A stretch of 64,000 nt of DNA from Pseudomonas fragi (lineage in GTDB: Bacteria; Pseudomonadota; Gammaproteobacteria; Pseudomonadales; Pseudomonadaceae): NCBI RefSeq assembly GCF_025426255.1, contig NZ_CP104861.1, forward strand, positions 3,844,001-3,908,000, read 5' to 3'. Below are positions 32,543 to 40,603 of the stretch, piece by piece (position 1 is the stretch's first letter; every line of letters starts with the position of its first letter). Both the position numbers and the translations under genes were made by a program. Under the pieces are notes generated by a model that was given only the letters and a program-made list of their open reading frames with translations, was not told the origin of the DNA and ran no database searches.

Positions 32543-33505
32543 TTAAATCGTTTTGACCGCCAAGGGTGAACCCTGGCTATGGTCTGCTGCTTTGATCCGG
32601 TCGACTACCCGGGATGCCAGGTCATCAGGCCGGAATTTGGCCAAAAAGTCATCAGCCCCGACTTTTTTGACCATCGCCTGATTGAATACCCCAGACAACG
32701 AAGTATGCAGAATGATGTGCAATTTTTGCATCCGCGGATCGTTGCGGATTTCGGCGGTCAGGGTGTAGCCGTCCATTTCCGGCATCTCGATATCCGAGAT
32801 CATCATCAGAAACTCTTCGGACGGGTCCTTGCCCTCCTCCACCAGCTTGCGCAGGTAGTCCAGCGCCTGACGACCGTCGTTCAACGACACGACTTCAACG
32901 CCCACCGTTTGCAGGCAACGGGCAACCTGCTTGCGTGCCACCGACGAATCGTCGACGGTCAGCACCCGCAGCGACAGCGCCTTGGTTCGGGTTTCAACAT
33001 CCACCACGCCATGGGTGATGGTTTCAGGCGATGGCGAAACTTCTGCCAGGACCTTCTCGACGTCAATGATTTCGACCAATTGGTCGTCCATCCGGGTCAC
33101 GGCCGTCAAGTAATGGTCGTTACCGGTGCCCTTGGGCGGCGGATGAATATCTTCCCAGTTCATGTTGACGATACGTTCGACCGAGCGAACGAGAAAGCCC
33201 TGAGTCTTGGTGTTGTACTCGGTGATGATCACAAACGGGTTGCTCTGGTCTTTCAAAGCACCCGATCCGGTGGCCATCGCCAGATCAAGAATCGGAATGG
33301 TCGCGCCGCGAATGCTCGCCACACCACACACCACAGGATGGGACTTGGGAATCATGGTCAGTTTTGGGCATTGCAGCACCTCCCTGACTTTGAACACATT
33401 GATCCCGTAAAGCTGTGGCCCATCCAGACGAAACAGCAACAGCTCCAGGCGGTTTTGCCCCACCAGTTGAGTGCGCTGGTTAACCGCATCCATCACTCCG
33501 GCCAT
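32543..33505 (-). CDS. cheV: CheW-REC coupling protein CheV
   Basis: CheV couples chemoreceptors to CheA and can be phosphorylated. The 320-residue protein has an N-terminal CheW domain (about 18-165; FRLDGPQLYGINVFKVREVLQ, VASIRGATIPILDLA) and a C-terminal receiver domain (about 175-305; RVLTVDDSSVARKQV, MMISDIEMPEMDGYTLTAEIR with the phospho-Asp). The start at 33505 has GAGGAGCTGAGT upstream. It is divergent from flgA with a 77-base gap and heads the cheV-cheR unit. Confidence 0.95.
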   Translation of the reverse strand: MAGVMDAVNQRTQLVGQNRLELLLFRLDGPQLYGINVFKVREVLQCPKLTMIPKSHPVVCGVASIRGATIPILDLAMATGSGALKDQSNPFVIITEYNTKTQGFLVRSVERIVNMNWEDIHPPPKGTGNDHYLTAVTRMDDQLVEIIDVEKVLAEVSPSPETITHGVVDVETRTKALSLRVLTVDDSSVARKQVARCLQTVGVEVVSLNDGRQALDYLRKLVEEGKDPSEEFLMMISDIEMPEMDGYTLTAEIRNDPRMQKLHIILHTSLSGVFNQAMVKKVGADDFLAKFRPDDLASRVVDRIKAADHSQGSPLAVKTI

Positions 33506-33554
33506 ACTCAGCTCCTCTTAAAGACTTCAAGTTTCAACACCCAATTTCCGTAAA

Positions 33555-33570
33555 CGGCACGGGGCTTGCT
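33555..33570 (+). promoter_or_regulatory. Sigma-54 promoter just before flgA
   Basis: CGGCAC, five bases (GGGGC), TTGCT matches the -24/-12 consensus except C for T at the first base. The expected transcript start is about 33580, only two or three bases before the flgA ATG. Confidence 0.7.
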
Positions 33571-33573
33571 TTT

Positions 33574-33600
33574 TTATCGGCCATGAACGCAAAAACGACA
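33574..33600 (-). promoter_or_regulatory. Possible sigma-28 promoter for cheV
   Basis: On the minus strand GCCGATAA (33574-33581) is an exact FliA -10. Eleven bases upstream, TGTCGTTT (33593-33600) matches five of eight -35 positions. It would drive cheV and overlaps the first codons of flgA. The weak -35 keeps this tentative. Confidence 0.35.
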
Positions 33601-34353
33601 AATTCCTGCCACCGATTTTTCCCCCAGACGCTGCGCCGCTGCTGTCTGAGCGTCCTGGCGGCTGGCGCCCTGCTTGGCGTAGGCACTTATAGCAGGGCCG
33701 ACGCGTTTACATCACCTGAACAGCTTATCGGCGTGACCCAGGGCTTTCTTGAATTCACGGTTGAAGACTATCTCGCCACCAGCCAGACCGAGGGGCGATA
33801 TCAGATCCAGGTCAACAACCTGGACCCGCGTCTGCGCTTGGCTCATTGCGACAAGGAATTGACAGCCTCCCTCGAAAGCCCGGCACAACCCATGGGGCGC
33901 GTGATCGTGCGTGTACGCTGCGAAGGGCTATCGCCATGGACCATCTTCGTTCCGGCCCAGGTCAAACTGTTCCGTGACGTGGTCATCGTCAATCACCCGC
34001 TCAAGCGCGGCATGGTGATCGACTACGCCGATGTCACTTTGCGCGAACGGGATGTGGGCCTGATCAATCAGGGCTATCTGACCGCGACCGAGCTGGCGGT
34101 CGGTCAAAAACTCCTGCGCCCGATGGTCACCGATCAAGTGCTGACGCTCACGCATCTGGAACAGGCTGCTGCCGTGCGCAAGGGTGACCATGTGGTAATC
34201 AGCGCCCGCAGCGGCACGTTAAGTGTCAAAATGCCCGGCGAAGCCCTGTCGGACGGTGGCCTCAGCGAACAGATCCGGGTAAAGAACCTGAATTCCAAGC
34301 GTGTGATCCGCGCTCGGGTCACAGCACCCGGCCAAGTTGAGGTGGCATTGTAG
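33583..34353 (+). CDS. flgA: Flagellar P-ring assembly chaperone
   Basis: FlgA is a periplasmic chaperone for FlgI in P-ring assembly. The 256-residue protein has an N-terminal signal (LRRCCLSVLAAGALLGVGTYSRADA), a conserved middle (NLDPRLRLAHCDKEL, VRVRCEGLSPWTIFVPAQVK) and the SAF-like C-terminal domain (GMVIDYADVTLRERDVG, AVRKGDHVVISARSGTLSVKMPGEALSDGGLSEQIRVKNLNSKRVIRARV). ATG 33583 is the only ATG, GTG or TTG near the 5' end and has no ribosome site. With the promoter this close, the mRNA is expected to be nearly leaderless. Confidence 0.94.
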   Translation: MNAKTTNSCHRFFPQTLRRCCLSVLAAGALLGVGTYSRADAFTSPEQLIGVTQGFLEFTVEDYLATSQTEGRYQIQVNNLDPRLRLAHCDKELTASLESPAQPMGRVIVRVRCEGLSPWTIFVPAQVKLFRDVVIVNHPLKRGMVIDYADVTLRERDVGLINQGYLTATELAVGQKLLRPMVTDQVLTLTHLEQAAAVRKGDHVVISARSGTLSVKMPGEALSDGGLSEQIRVKNLNSKRVIRARVTAPGQVEVAL

Positions 34354-34441
34354 GAAAACTGGCATCAGCTCCTCGACTTTCCTACACTGTGGTTTGACGT
34401 AGATCAGTACCGTTCTGTGTGAAGCTATGATTAATCGAGCC

Positions 34442-34468
34442 TAAAGTTTTTCCGGGTATGGCCGAAAA
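34442..34468 (+). promoter_or_regulatory. Sigma-28 (FliA) promoter of flgM
   Basis: TAAAGTTT (34442-34449), 11 bases, GCCGAAAA (34461-34468). This is close to the FliA consensus, 36 bases before flgM. It gives the usual feedback loop in which FliA drives its own anti-sigma factor. Confidence 0.88.
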
Positions 34469-34504
34469 CATGGCAAGCGTCCAAATACCCCGAGGTTTTT
34501 CGTT

Positions 34505-34825
34505 ATGGTCATCGACTTCAGTCGTCTCAACAGCGCACCGCCCTTAACCGGCAGCACGCGCAGCAACGCCAGCCAGGAAACCGGTAGCGCCACGCAAGCG
34601 GCCCCGGCAAAAAGCCCTGTACAAGCCAGCGCCCCGAGCGGGGAATCTGTACACCTCAGCCAAGAGGCTCAACAGTTGCAGAAGATCAGCGACTCGTTGC
34701 GTGAACAACCTGCGGTCGACAAAAATCGGGTGGCCGAGCTTAAACAAGCCATTGCCGACGGCAGCTACAAGGTCGACAGCAATCGGGTCGCCAGCAAACT
34801 GCTGAATATGGAAGCCGAGCGCTAG
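34505..34825 (+). CDS. flgM: Anti-sigma-28 factor
   Basis: FlgM binds and holds FliA until the hook is finished, then is exported. The 106-residue protein has a disordered N-terminal half rich in Ser/Ala/Thr and the conserved C-terminal FliA-binding part: VHLSQEAQQLQKISDSLREQPAVDKNRVAELKQAIADGSYKVDSNRVASKLL. It has GAGG upstream of ATG 34505 and a FliA-type promoter. A long inverted repeat separates it from flgN. Confidence 0.95.
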   Translation: MVIDFSRLNSAPPLTGSTRSNASQETGSATQAAPAKSPVQASAPSGESVHLSQEAQQLQKISDSLREQPAVDKNRVAELKQAIADGSYKVDSNRVASKLLNMEAER

Positions 34826-34870
34826 GCCCACGGCCTGTGCCGCACTTTTGGACGCTTAATCCAGGGGTTT

Positions 34871-35000
34871 GTTGACGCTTCGTTGTGAGCCGCGTCGCTG
34901 GGCTGTGTTACTCGCAGCTTATTTGAAACACCAAACTACACTGCTCGCGCCTTGCCCTGCACCAAGTGGGACAGCGTCGCGGCCACAACGAAGCGTCAAC
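34871..35000. repeat. Inverted repeat between flgM and flgN
   Basis: GTTGACGCTTCGTTGTG (34871-34887) has an exact inverted copy at 34984-35000, and pairing continues imperfectly inwards (CCGCGTCGCTG / CAGCGTCGCGG). It is not a member of the two REP families seen elsewhere. It ends 16 bases before flgN. Confidence 0.85.
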
Positions 35001-35016
35001 AGACCCAGAGTTCGCC

Positions 35017-35484
35017 ATGCACGACGAAAATTTACTGCAACTGATCAACGATGACCTCGCCCCCGCCGAGCAGCTGCTTGGCCTGTTGCAGGACGAGACC
35101 ATCGCCCTTAAAGGCCGCGACATGCAGGTGCTGGAAAATATTCTGGCGCGCAAGCAGTCGCTGATCATTTTGCTTGAGCAACATGGCCGCAAACGCAGCG
35201 AGATCCTGGCAAGCCTGGGCCTGGCTACCAACCGCAGCGGCCTCGAAAGCTTGGCCAGCCATTCCAGCGTGGGCGCGCAGCTGCTTAGCCAAAGCGATGC
35301 GCTGAACCAGTTACTGGCTCAATGCCAGGCCGCGAACTTGCTCAATGGCCAGTCGATCCAGACTCAGCAGGCGATCACCGCCAACCAGTTGCGCATTCTT
35401 CATGGCGGCGAAGCCCCATCGTTGTATGACGCACGCGGCACCACTTCGATGCTTAACAAGCACCGCGCCTACAGCCAGGCCTGA
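35017..35484 (+). CDS. flgN: Flagellar export chaperone FlgN
   Basis: FlgN is the chaperone for the hook-filament junction proteins FlgK and FlgL. The 155-residue, mostly helical protein has the family pattern NLLQLINDDLAPAEQLLGLLQDETIALKGRDMQVLENILARKQSLIILLEQHGRKRSEIL and a C-terminal LLAQCQAANLLNGQSIQTQQ. I start at ATG 35017, not 17 codons upstream, which lies inside the inverted repeat. A weak 4-bp hairpin with a T-run (35526-35543) follows. ycgR is next on the same strand. Confidence 0.9.
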   Translation: MHDENLLQLINDDLAPAEQLLGLLQDETIALKGRDMQVLENILARKQSLIILLEQHGRKRSEILASLGLATNRSGLESLASHSSVGAQLLSQSDALNQLLAQCQAANLLNGQSIQTQQAITANQLRILHGGEAPSLYDARGTTSMLNKHRAYSQA

Positions 35485-35580
35485 GCCTGCGCAAACACTG
35501 AATCTAGCGAGACACACAGCATGATGGCAGAATGCCTCTTTTTTGTGTGTTGCAGTATTTTGCCTGGAGATTGATGCAAC

Positions 35581-36321
35581 GTGTTCGACGCACAAGACGC
35601 TCCGCAGCCACCAAAGGTGCTGACTACCCCCCTGGAAATCGCCTCCAACTTGCGGATGCTGCAAGAGAGCCATGACCCGTTAATCATCACTTTTCAGGAT
35701 CGCACCCAGCGCTTCCAAAGCTATGTGGTCGATGTGAATCGTGAGAACAACACCCTGGTCCTGGACGAAATGATCCCCCGTGAGGGCGAGCGCTTTCTTG
35801 AGGACGGTATACCGTTTCGAGTTGAGGGTTTCCACGATGGCGTACGCATCGCTTGGGAATGCACGACGCAACTGAGCATTGGCGACCTCAATGATCATCG
35901 CTGCTATCGCGGCGCGCTACCGCGCGAAGTGGTTTACCACCAACGCCGCAACGCGTTCCGCGCCGCCCTGAAACTGGCTCACCTGATTGATGTGGAAATT
36001 GCCGGTGACAAGCTCGGCACGCCAGTCAATGGCAAGCTGCTGGACGTCTCCGCCACCGGTTGCAAGTTGCGCTTTGAAGGCGATATCAGCCAAAGCCTGC
36101 AACTGGGCCAGGTGTATGAGCGCTTCAGCGCCGCCCTGCCCTTTGGCCTGATGACCACGCCGGTCGAACTGCGTTATCTGCATTTTGAAGAGCGCTTCAA
36201 CATCACCTTCGCGGGTTTGCGCTTTCACAACATCAGCTGCGCTGTGCAGCGCCAGGTCGAGCGCTTTGTCTATCAACTGCAGCGCGAGGCGCGGCAGTTT
36301 GACAAGGATGACTATTACTAG
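35581..36321 (+). CDS. ycgR: Flagellar brake protein (YcgR, PilZ)
   Basis: YcgR binds cyclic-di-GMP and slows the flagellar motor. The 246-residue protein has the N-terminal YcgR domain (about 20-115; FQDRTQRFQSYVVDVNRENNTLVLDEMIP) and a C-terminal PilZ domain with both binding motifs intact: QRRNAFR and LDVSATGCKLRF. The start is GTG at 35581, ten bases after GGAGA; the nearby ATG at 35574 is out of frame. It ends the flgA-flgM-flgN-ycgR run. Confidence 0.92.
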   Translation: MFDAQDAPQPPKVLTTPLEIASNLRMLQESHDPLIITFQDRTQRFQSYVVDVNRENNTLVLDEMIPREGERFLEDGIPFRVEGFHDGVRIAWECTTQLSIGDLNDHRCYRGALPREVVYHQRRNAFRAALKLAHLIDVEIAGDKLGTPVNGKLLDVSATGCKLRFEGDISQSLQLGQVYERFSAALPFGLMTTPVELRYLHFEERFNITFAGLRFHNISCAVQRQVERFVYQLQREARQFDKDDYY

Positions 36322-36332
36322 ACTGCAGGCAC

Positions 36333-37640
36333 CTATGGCTTGGGTTCCGACTGCGGTTCGAACTCATCCACCACCGGGTCCTGCACCATCTGCTCCTGCA
36401 CCATTTGTTCATCCACCCTCGGGTCAAGCGCAGCTACCAGCGGTGAGCTGGACATGCTGTCGGGCATCGCCACGTGATGCAGCGGCGCATCGTCGACCTG
36501 GTGCAGGTTGGTCACTGCATTCGGGCGAATCCGCCATACCAGGATCAAACTGGCCACGCTGAAGAACGCATACAGCATCTGGCTGCCGAACACCTTCATC
36601 AGCACGCCCGCCGCCAGTGGCCCGACGCTTGCCCCAATGCCATAGGTCACCAGCAACATGGCCGTCAACGACACGCGACGCTCAGGCTCAATGTGGTCAT
36701 TGGCAAAGGCAACTGCCAGCGGATAGATGCAAAACTGCAGCAGGGCCGCCACACAACCCGCCACAAACAGCACTTCCAGTGGCACCTCTGGCAAGATCGC
36801 CAACGGCAATGCCGCCACTGCCAGCAGAAAAGCGAAGATCCGGATCAACAGCGGCCGATCATAACGGTCGGACAACCAGCCCAGCGGCCACTGCACCATC
36901 AGACCAGCAAAAATGCAGCTACCCATATACACACCGACCAGCTCGGTCGACAGCCCTTGCTGCGACGCATACAGCGGCGCCAGACCGTAGAACGAGCCCA
37001 CCAGCAAGCCCGCTCCCATCACCGCGATCAACGACTGCGGCACGCGCTTGATAAAGAACCTGGGGTCCATCGGCGCCGGATGCAGGGGGGCCGGGTGAAT
37101 GCGTCGGGTCATGGCCACCGGCACCAGGCACAAGGCAAAACACAACGCCACCACCATCAGCAACTCAGGGCCCAAGGCCGGGTGAACGGCCAGAATCAGC
37201 TGCCCGAGCACCAGCCCCAAATAAGACGCGATCATGTACAGGCTGAACACCACGCCGCGCTGTTTGGCATCTGCCTGCTCGTTGAGCCAGCTTTCGATAA
37301 CCATGTACTGGCACATCATGCCCAGGCCGACGATCACCCGCAGCAGCAGCCACATCGGCAACCAGTCCGTCAGCCCGTGACACAGCACCGCCGCCCCGAC
37401 GATACCGGCACAGGTGGCGTAGGCACGAATATGCCCGACCCGGGCAATCAGCCGGTGGCCGATCTTCCCGCCCAGTACCAGGCCAAAGTAGTTGGCCGCC
37501 ATCAAGGCGCCGATCCACAAGCCGTCGACATTGTCGGCCGCCAGGCGCAGCGCCAGATAAGTACTTAAAAGGCCAGAGCCGATCAACATCATCAGCGAGG
37601 CAAAGTACAACGCTCGAAAAGACTTCCATATTTGGTGCAT
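36333..37640 (-). CDS. MFS transporter, YcaD-like
   Basis: The 435-residue protein has 12 predicted hydrophobic segments, with MFS hallmarks GGKIGHRLIARVGHIRAY between the second and third helices and GWLSDRYDRPLLIR in the second half. The closest type I can name is the YcaD/TsgA-like group. The C-terminus is an unusual acidic, repetitive tail (residues about 395-435; EQMVQEQMVQ and proline-rich flanks). It converges on ycgR with an 11-base gap and follows the glutamine-synthetase-like gene on the same strand. Substrate unknown. Confidence 0.85.
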   Translation of the reverse strand: MHQIWKSFRALYFASLMMLIGSGLLSTYLALRLAADNVDGLWIGALMAANYFGLVLGGKIGHRLIARVGHIRAYATCAGIVGAAVLCHGLTDWLPMWLLLRVIVGLGMMCQYMVIESWLNEQADAKQRGVVFSLYMIASYLGLVLGQLILAVHPALGPELLMVVALCFALCLVPVAMTRRIHPAPLHPAPMDPRFFIKRVPQSLIAVMGAGLLVGSFYGLAPLYASQQGLSTELVGVYMGSCIFAGLMVQWPLGWLSDRYDRPLLIRIFAFLLAVAALPLAILPEVPLEVLFVAGCVAALLQFCIYPLAVAFANDHIEPERRVSLTAMLLVTYGIGASVGPLAAGVLMKVFGSQMLYAFFSVASLILVWRIRPNAVTNLHQVDDAPLHHVAMPDSMSSSPLVAALDPRVDEQMVQEQMVQDPVVDEFEPQSEPKP

Positions 37641-37705
37641 TGGCTTTCCGTGCGGCTCCTTGTGTCTGCAACCGGGAACAGGCCCGGCGCCACAGATTTA
37701 AACGG

Positions 37706-39049
37706 TTAAGCCTGAGCCGCCAAAACGCGACGCTCCCAGGGAGTAATTTCATCTTGGAAGCTGGTCAGCTCCAGCGTCTTGGACGCAATGTAACCTTCGA
37801 TGAACTCAGTACCGAACAGTTCAATCGCCAAGTGACTCCCCTTGAGACGCTCAAGTGCAGCATGCAAGGTACATGGCAATGACAACGCCTGGGGCACATC
37901 GAACGCGCCCTCGATTGCAGCGCTGGGTTCCAGCTTATGTTCGATGCCGTATAACCCGGCCGCAAGGCTGGCGGCAATCGCCATATACGGGTTGGCGTCC
38001 GCACCCGGCAAGCGGTTTTCGACCCGTCGAGCCAGCGGTGAACTGGCCGGAATGCGCAGGCCCGCGGAACGATTGTCATGGGACCAACAGGCATTGTTCG
38101 GCGATGCATAAGGATGGAACAAACGTTGATAGGAATTGACGTTCGGCGCAAACAGCGCCGTGAAGTCCCCCATGCCGGCCTGCTGGCCGCCAATAAAGTG
38201 GCGAAAGGTTGCCGTCGGCTGCCCCGCTTCGTCGCTGAACACGTTGCGACCGCTGCCCAGCTCCACCACGCTCTGATGAATATGCATCGAACTACCCGCC
38301 GTATGCGCCAGCGGCTTGGCCATACAGACCACGGTCAGTCCATGTTTCAGGGCGACCTCTTTGAGCAAATGCTTAAACAGAAAAGTCTGGTCGGCGAGCA
38401 ACAGCGGATCACCGTGCAGCAGGTTGATCTCGAACTGGCTGACGCCCATCTCATGCATAAAGGTGTCACGCGGCAAGCCCAGGGCCGCCATGCACTGGTA
38501 AACCTCGCTGAAAAACGGTCGCAGTCCGTTATTGGAACTGATGCTGAACGCCGAAAAACCATCTTCGCGACGGCCATCCAGGCCCACTGGCGGACGGAAC
38601 GGCTGGGTCGGATCGGTGTTGGGCGCAAACACAAAGAACTCAAGCTCGGTCGCCACCACCGGCGCCAGTCCGTGGGCCGCGTAACGGGCGATAACGGCCT
38701 TCAACTGACCGCGAGTCGATAGCCGCGAGCTTTCACCACTGAACTCATCGGCATCACAAATAGCCAAGGCGCGGGGCTGCTGGCTCCAGGGCAGGCGATG
38801 GATATGGGCAGGGTCTGGCACCAGCGCCAGATCGCCGTCGTCGCTGCCATAAAAACGCGCTTCGGGGTAACCGCCCATGATGCATTGCAGCAACACTCCA
38901 CGGGCCATCTGCAAACGCCGCCCCTCAAGGAACCCGGCAGCGGTCATGACCTTGCCACGGGGCACGCCATTGAGATCGGGGGTGACGCATTCAATTTCAT
39001 CAATACCCGCCAATCGCTGTGCGAGTGAGCCCTGGCCATCGCTCGTCAT
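37706..39049 (-). CDS. Glutamine synthetase family protein (PuuA-like)
   Basis: The 447-residue protein is a GS-III-like ligase, as in gamma-glutamyl-polyamine synthetases. Visible motifs are ECVTPDLNGVPRGKVM in the N-terminal grasp domain, the metal-binding ATELEFFVF, EMGVSQFEINLLHGDPL, the ATP/metal loop GSSMHIHQSV, and NRSAGLRIPASSPLARRVENRLPGADANPYMAIAASL. I use ATG 39049, with AAGGAAAGTGTC upstream, not the longer frame. It probably joins glutamate to an amine rather than making glutamine. No other polyamine genes are adjacent, so the substrate is open. Confidence 0.85.
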   Translation of the reverse strand: MTSDGQGSLAQRLAGIDEIECVTPDLNGVPRGKVMTAAGFLEGRRLQMARGVLLQCIMGGYPEARFYGSDDGDLALVPDPAHIHRLPWSQQPRALAICDADEFSGESSRLSTRGQLKAVIARYAAHGLAPVVATELEFFVFAPNTDPTQPFRPPVGLDGRREDGFSAFSISSNNGLRPFFSEVYQCMAALGLPRDTFMHEMGVSQFEINLLHGDPLLLADQTFLFKHLLKEVALKHGLTVVCMAKPLAHTAGSSMHIHQSVVELGSGRNVFSDEAGQPTATFRHFIGGQQAGMGDFTALFAPNVNSYQRLFHPYASPNNACWSHDNRSAGLRIPASSPLARRVENRLPGADANPYMAIAASLAAGLYGIEHKLEPSAAIEGAFDVPQALSLPCTLHAALERLKGSHLAIELFGTEFIEGYIASKTLELTSFQDEITPWERRVLAAQA

Positions 39050-39151
39050 GACACTTTCCTTGTTGTGATGCAGGCCGCTAACGGCAACCTGTACAAAATA
39101 CGCAGCAGCTGTTCGGGATTTCAAGCGGGTACCTCACAAAAAGCTACAGTC

Positions 39152-39259
39152 TGTAGCCGCTGAGGAGCGCAGCGAGGCTGCGATGGGCTGCGCAGCGGCC
39201 CTGAAATTGAAGGTCCTGCGGCCCTCGTCGCAGCCTCGCTGCGCTCCTCAGCGGCTACA
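39152..39259. repeat. Long inverted repeat (type B REP pair) before the phosphatase
   Basis: Perfect 32-bp arms (39152-39183 and 39228-39259) start TGTAGCCGCTGAGGAG. It sits 39 bases before the phosphatase start, so any promoter for that gene would have to lie within or beyond it. Confidence 0.93.
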
Positions 39260-39297
39260 CTGCGCCCACTGTGTCCAGGATGACCCAAGGAAAAACG

Positions 39298-40596
39298 ATG
39301 AAGACGTTGCCCCCTCTTTGTACCGGCCTGTTGCTGGCCAGCCTGTTAAGCCCGGCAGCCTTTGCCGGGGCGCCCACCGGCGATGGCTATGTGCTGGATA
39401 AAGTCGTGCAGGTCAGCCGCCACGGCGTCCGTCCGCCCACCCAGTCCAATGAAAAACTGCTGACTGCCGTCACCCAGCGCCAATGGCCAACCTGGCTGGT
39501 GCCCTTCGGCAACCTGACCGGCCACGGCTACACCGGTGCCGTCGAAATGGGCCGCTACCGTGGCGAAGTGCTGCGCACCGCCGGGCTGATCCCCACGGGC
39601 TGCCCGGATGCCAGCCAGTTGCTGGTCCACGCCAGCCCCCTGCAACGCACCAAAGCTACCGCCCAGGCCCTGCTCGACGGCATGTTCCCCGGCTGCGGCC
39701 TGCAGCCGACTTATGTCAGCGGCGAACAGGACGCGCTGTTCCAGGCCAATGAAATGCCCTTTGCAGCCCTCGACCCGGTGAAAGCCAAAGCCGCCATTCT
39801 CAAGGCCCTGGGCGGTAGCGTCGAAGCGGCACAGGCGCGCTACAAACCCTTTGAAGAAAAACTCAGAGAAGTCGCCTGCATGCCCGGCACCGACTGCCCG
39901 TACGGCAAACAAGCCTGGGAACTGGAGCAAAATGCCAAGGGCCGCTTCTCGATCAAGGGTCTGAGCGCTGGCGCCAATATGGGCGAAGTGTTCCGTCTGG
40001 AGTACAGCCAGGGCTTGCCACTGGATAAAGTCGCGTTCGGCAACGGTCGCACCGCTGCCGAAGTCTCAGGCCTGATGGTGCTGACCAAAGCCAAATACGA
40101 CTACCTCAACGACATCCCCTATATCGCCAGCCGCGGCGCGTCCGAGTTGATGAACCAGATCTCGCTGGAGCTCAAACAAGGCACTTCACTGGCCCAAAAA
40201 GACGCCCCGGATGCTCCACCAGACGTTCCGCTGATGCTGTTGGTGGCCCATGACACCAACATTTCCTACCTGCGCACCATGCTCGGTTTCGGCTGGAAGC
40301 TGGGGGACTACATCGAGAACAACATTCCCCCGGTCGGTACGCTGCAGTTCGAGCGCTACAAGGAAGTCAAAACCGGAGAGTACTTTCTGCGCATTGCCTT
40401 TGAAGCGCAGTCGATGGATCAAATCCGCAACCTGACCCAACTAAGCGCCAGCCAAAAACCGCTCAAGGGTGATTTCGCAAGCGCCAAAGACTGCCGCAAA
40501 ACCAGTGTCGGCCTGCTTTGCCCGCTCAAGGATGCGATGGTCAAAGTCGATCAGAACATCGACCCCACCGCGCTGACACCCTACTCATTTAAGTAA
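39298..40596 (+). CDS. Periplasmic histidine acid phosphatase (AppA/Agp-like)
   Basis: The 432-residue exported enzyme has a signal peptide (LLLASLLSPAAFAG). It has the catalytic RHGVRPPTQ (R41, H42, R45), and the proton-donor motif LLVAHDTNISYL near residue 318. Several cysteines probably form disulfides. These are the marks of branch 2 histidine phosphatases such as AppA phytase and glucose-1-phosphatase; the exact substrate cannot be told. ATG 39298 has AAGGAAAAACG upstream. It converges on the EAL gene with only seven bases between the stops. Confidence 0.88.
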   Translation: MKTLPPLCTGLLLASLLSPAAFAGAPTGDGYVLDKVVQVSRHGVRPPTQSNEKLLTAVTQRQWPTWLVPFGNLTGHGYTGAVEMGRYRGEVLRTAGLIPTGCPDASQLLVHASPLQRTKATAQALLDGMFPGCGLQPTYVSGEQDALFQANEMPFAALDPVKAKAAILKALGGSVEAAQARYKPFEEKLREVACMPGTDCPYGKQAWELEQNAKGRFSIKGLSAGANMGEVFRLEYSQGLPLDKVAFGNGRTAAEVSGLMVLTKAKYDYLNDIPYIASRGASELMNQISLELKQGTSLAQKDAPDAPPDVPLMLLVAHDTNISYLRTMLGFGWKLGDYIENNIPPVGTLQFERYKEVKTGEYFLRIAFEAQSMDQIRNLTQLSASQKPLKGDFASAKDCRKTSVGLLCPLKDAMVKVDQNIDPTALTPYSFK

Positions 40597-40603
40597 TTGA
40601 TTG

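Noticed and set aside
35526..35543. Terminator between flgN and ycgR
   Set aside because: The stem has only four base pairs; read-through from flgN to ycgR is more likely, so it is mentioned only with flgN.
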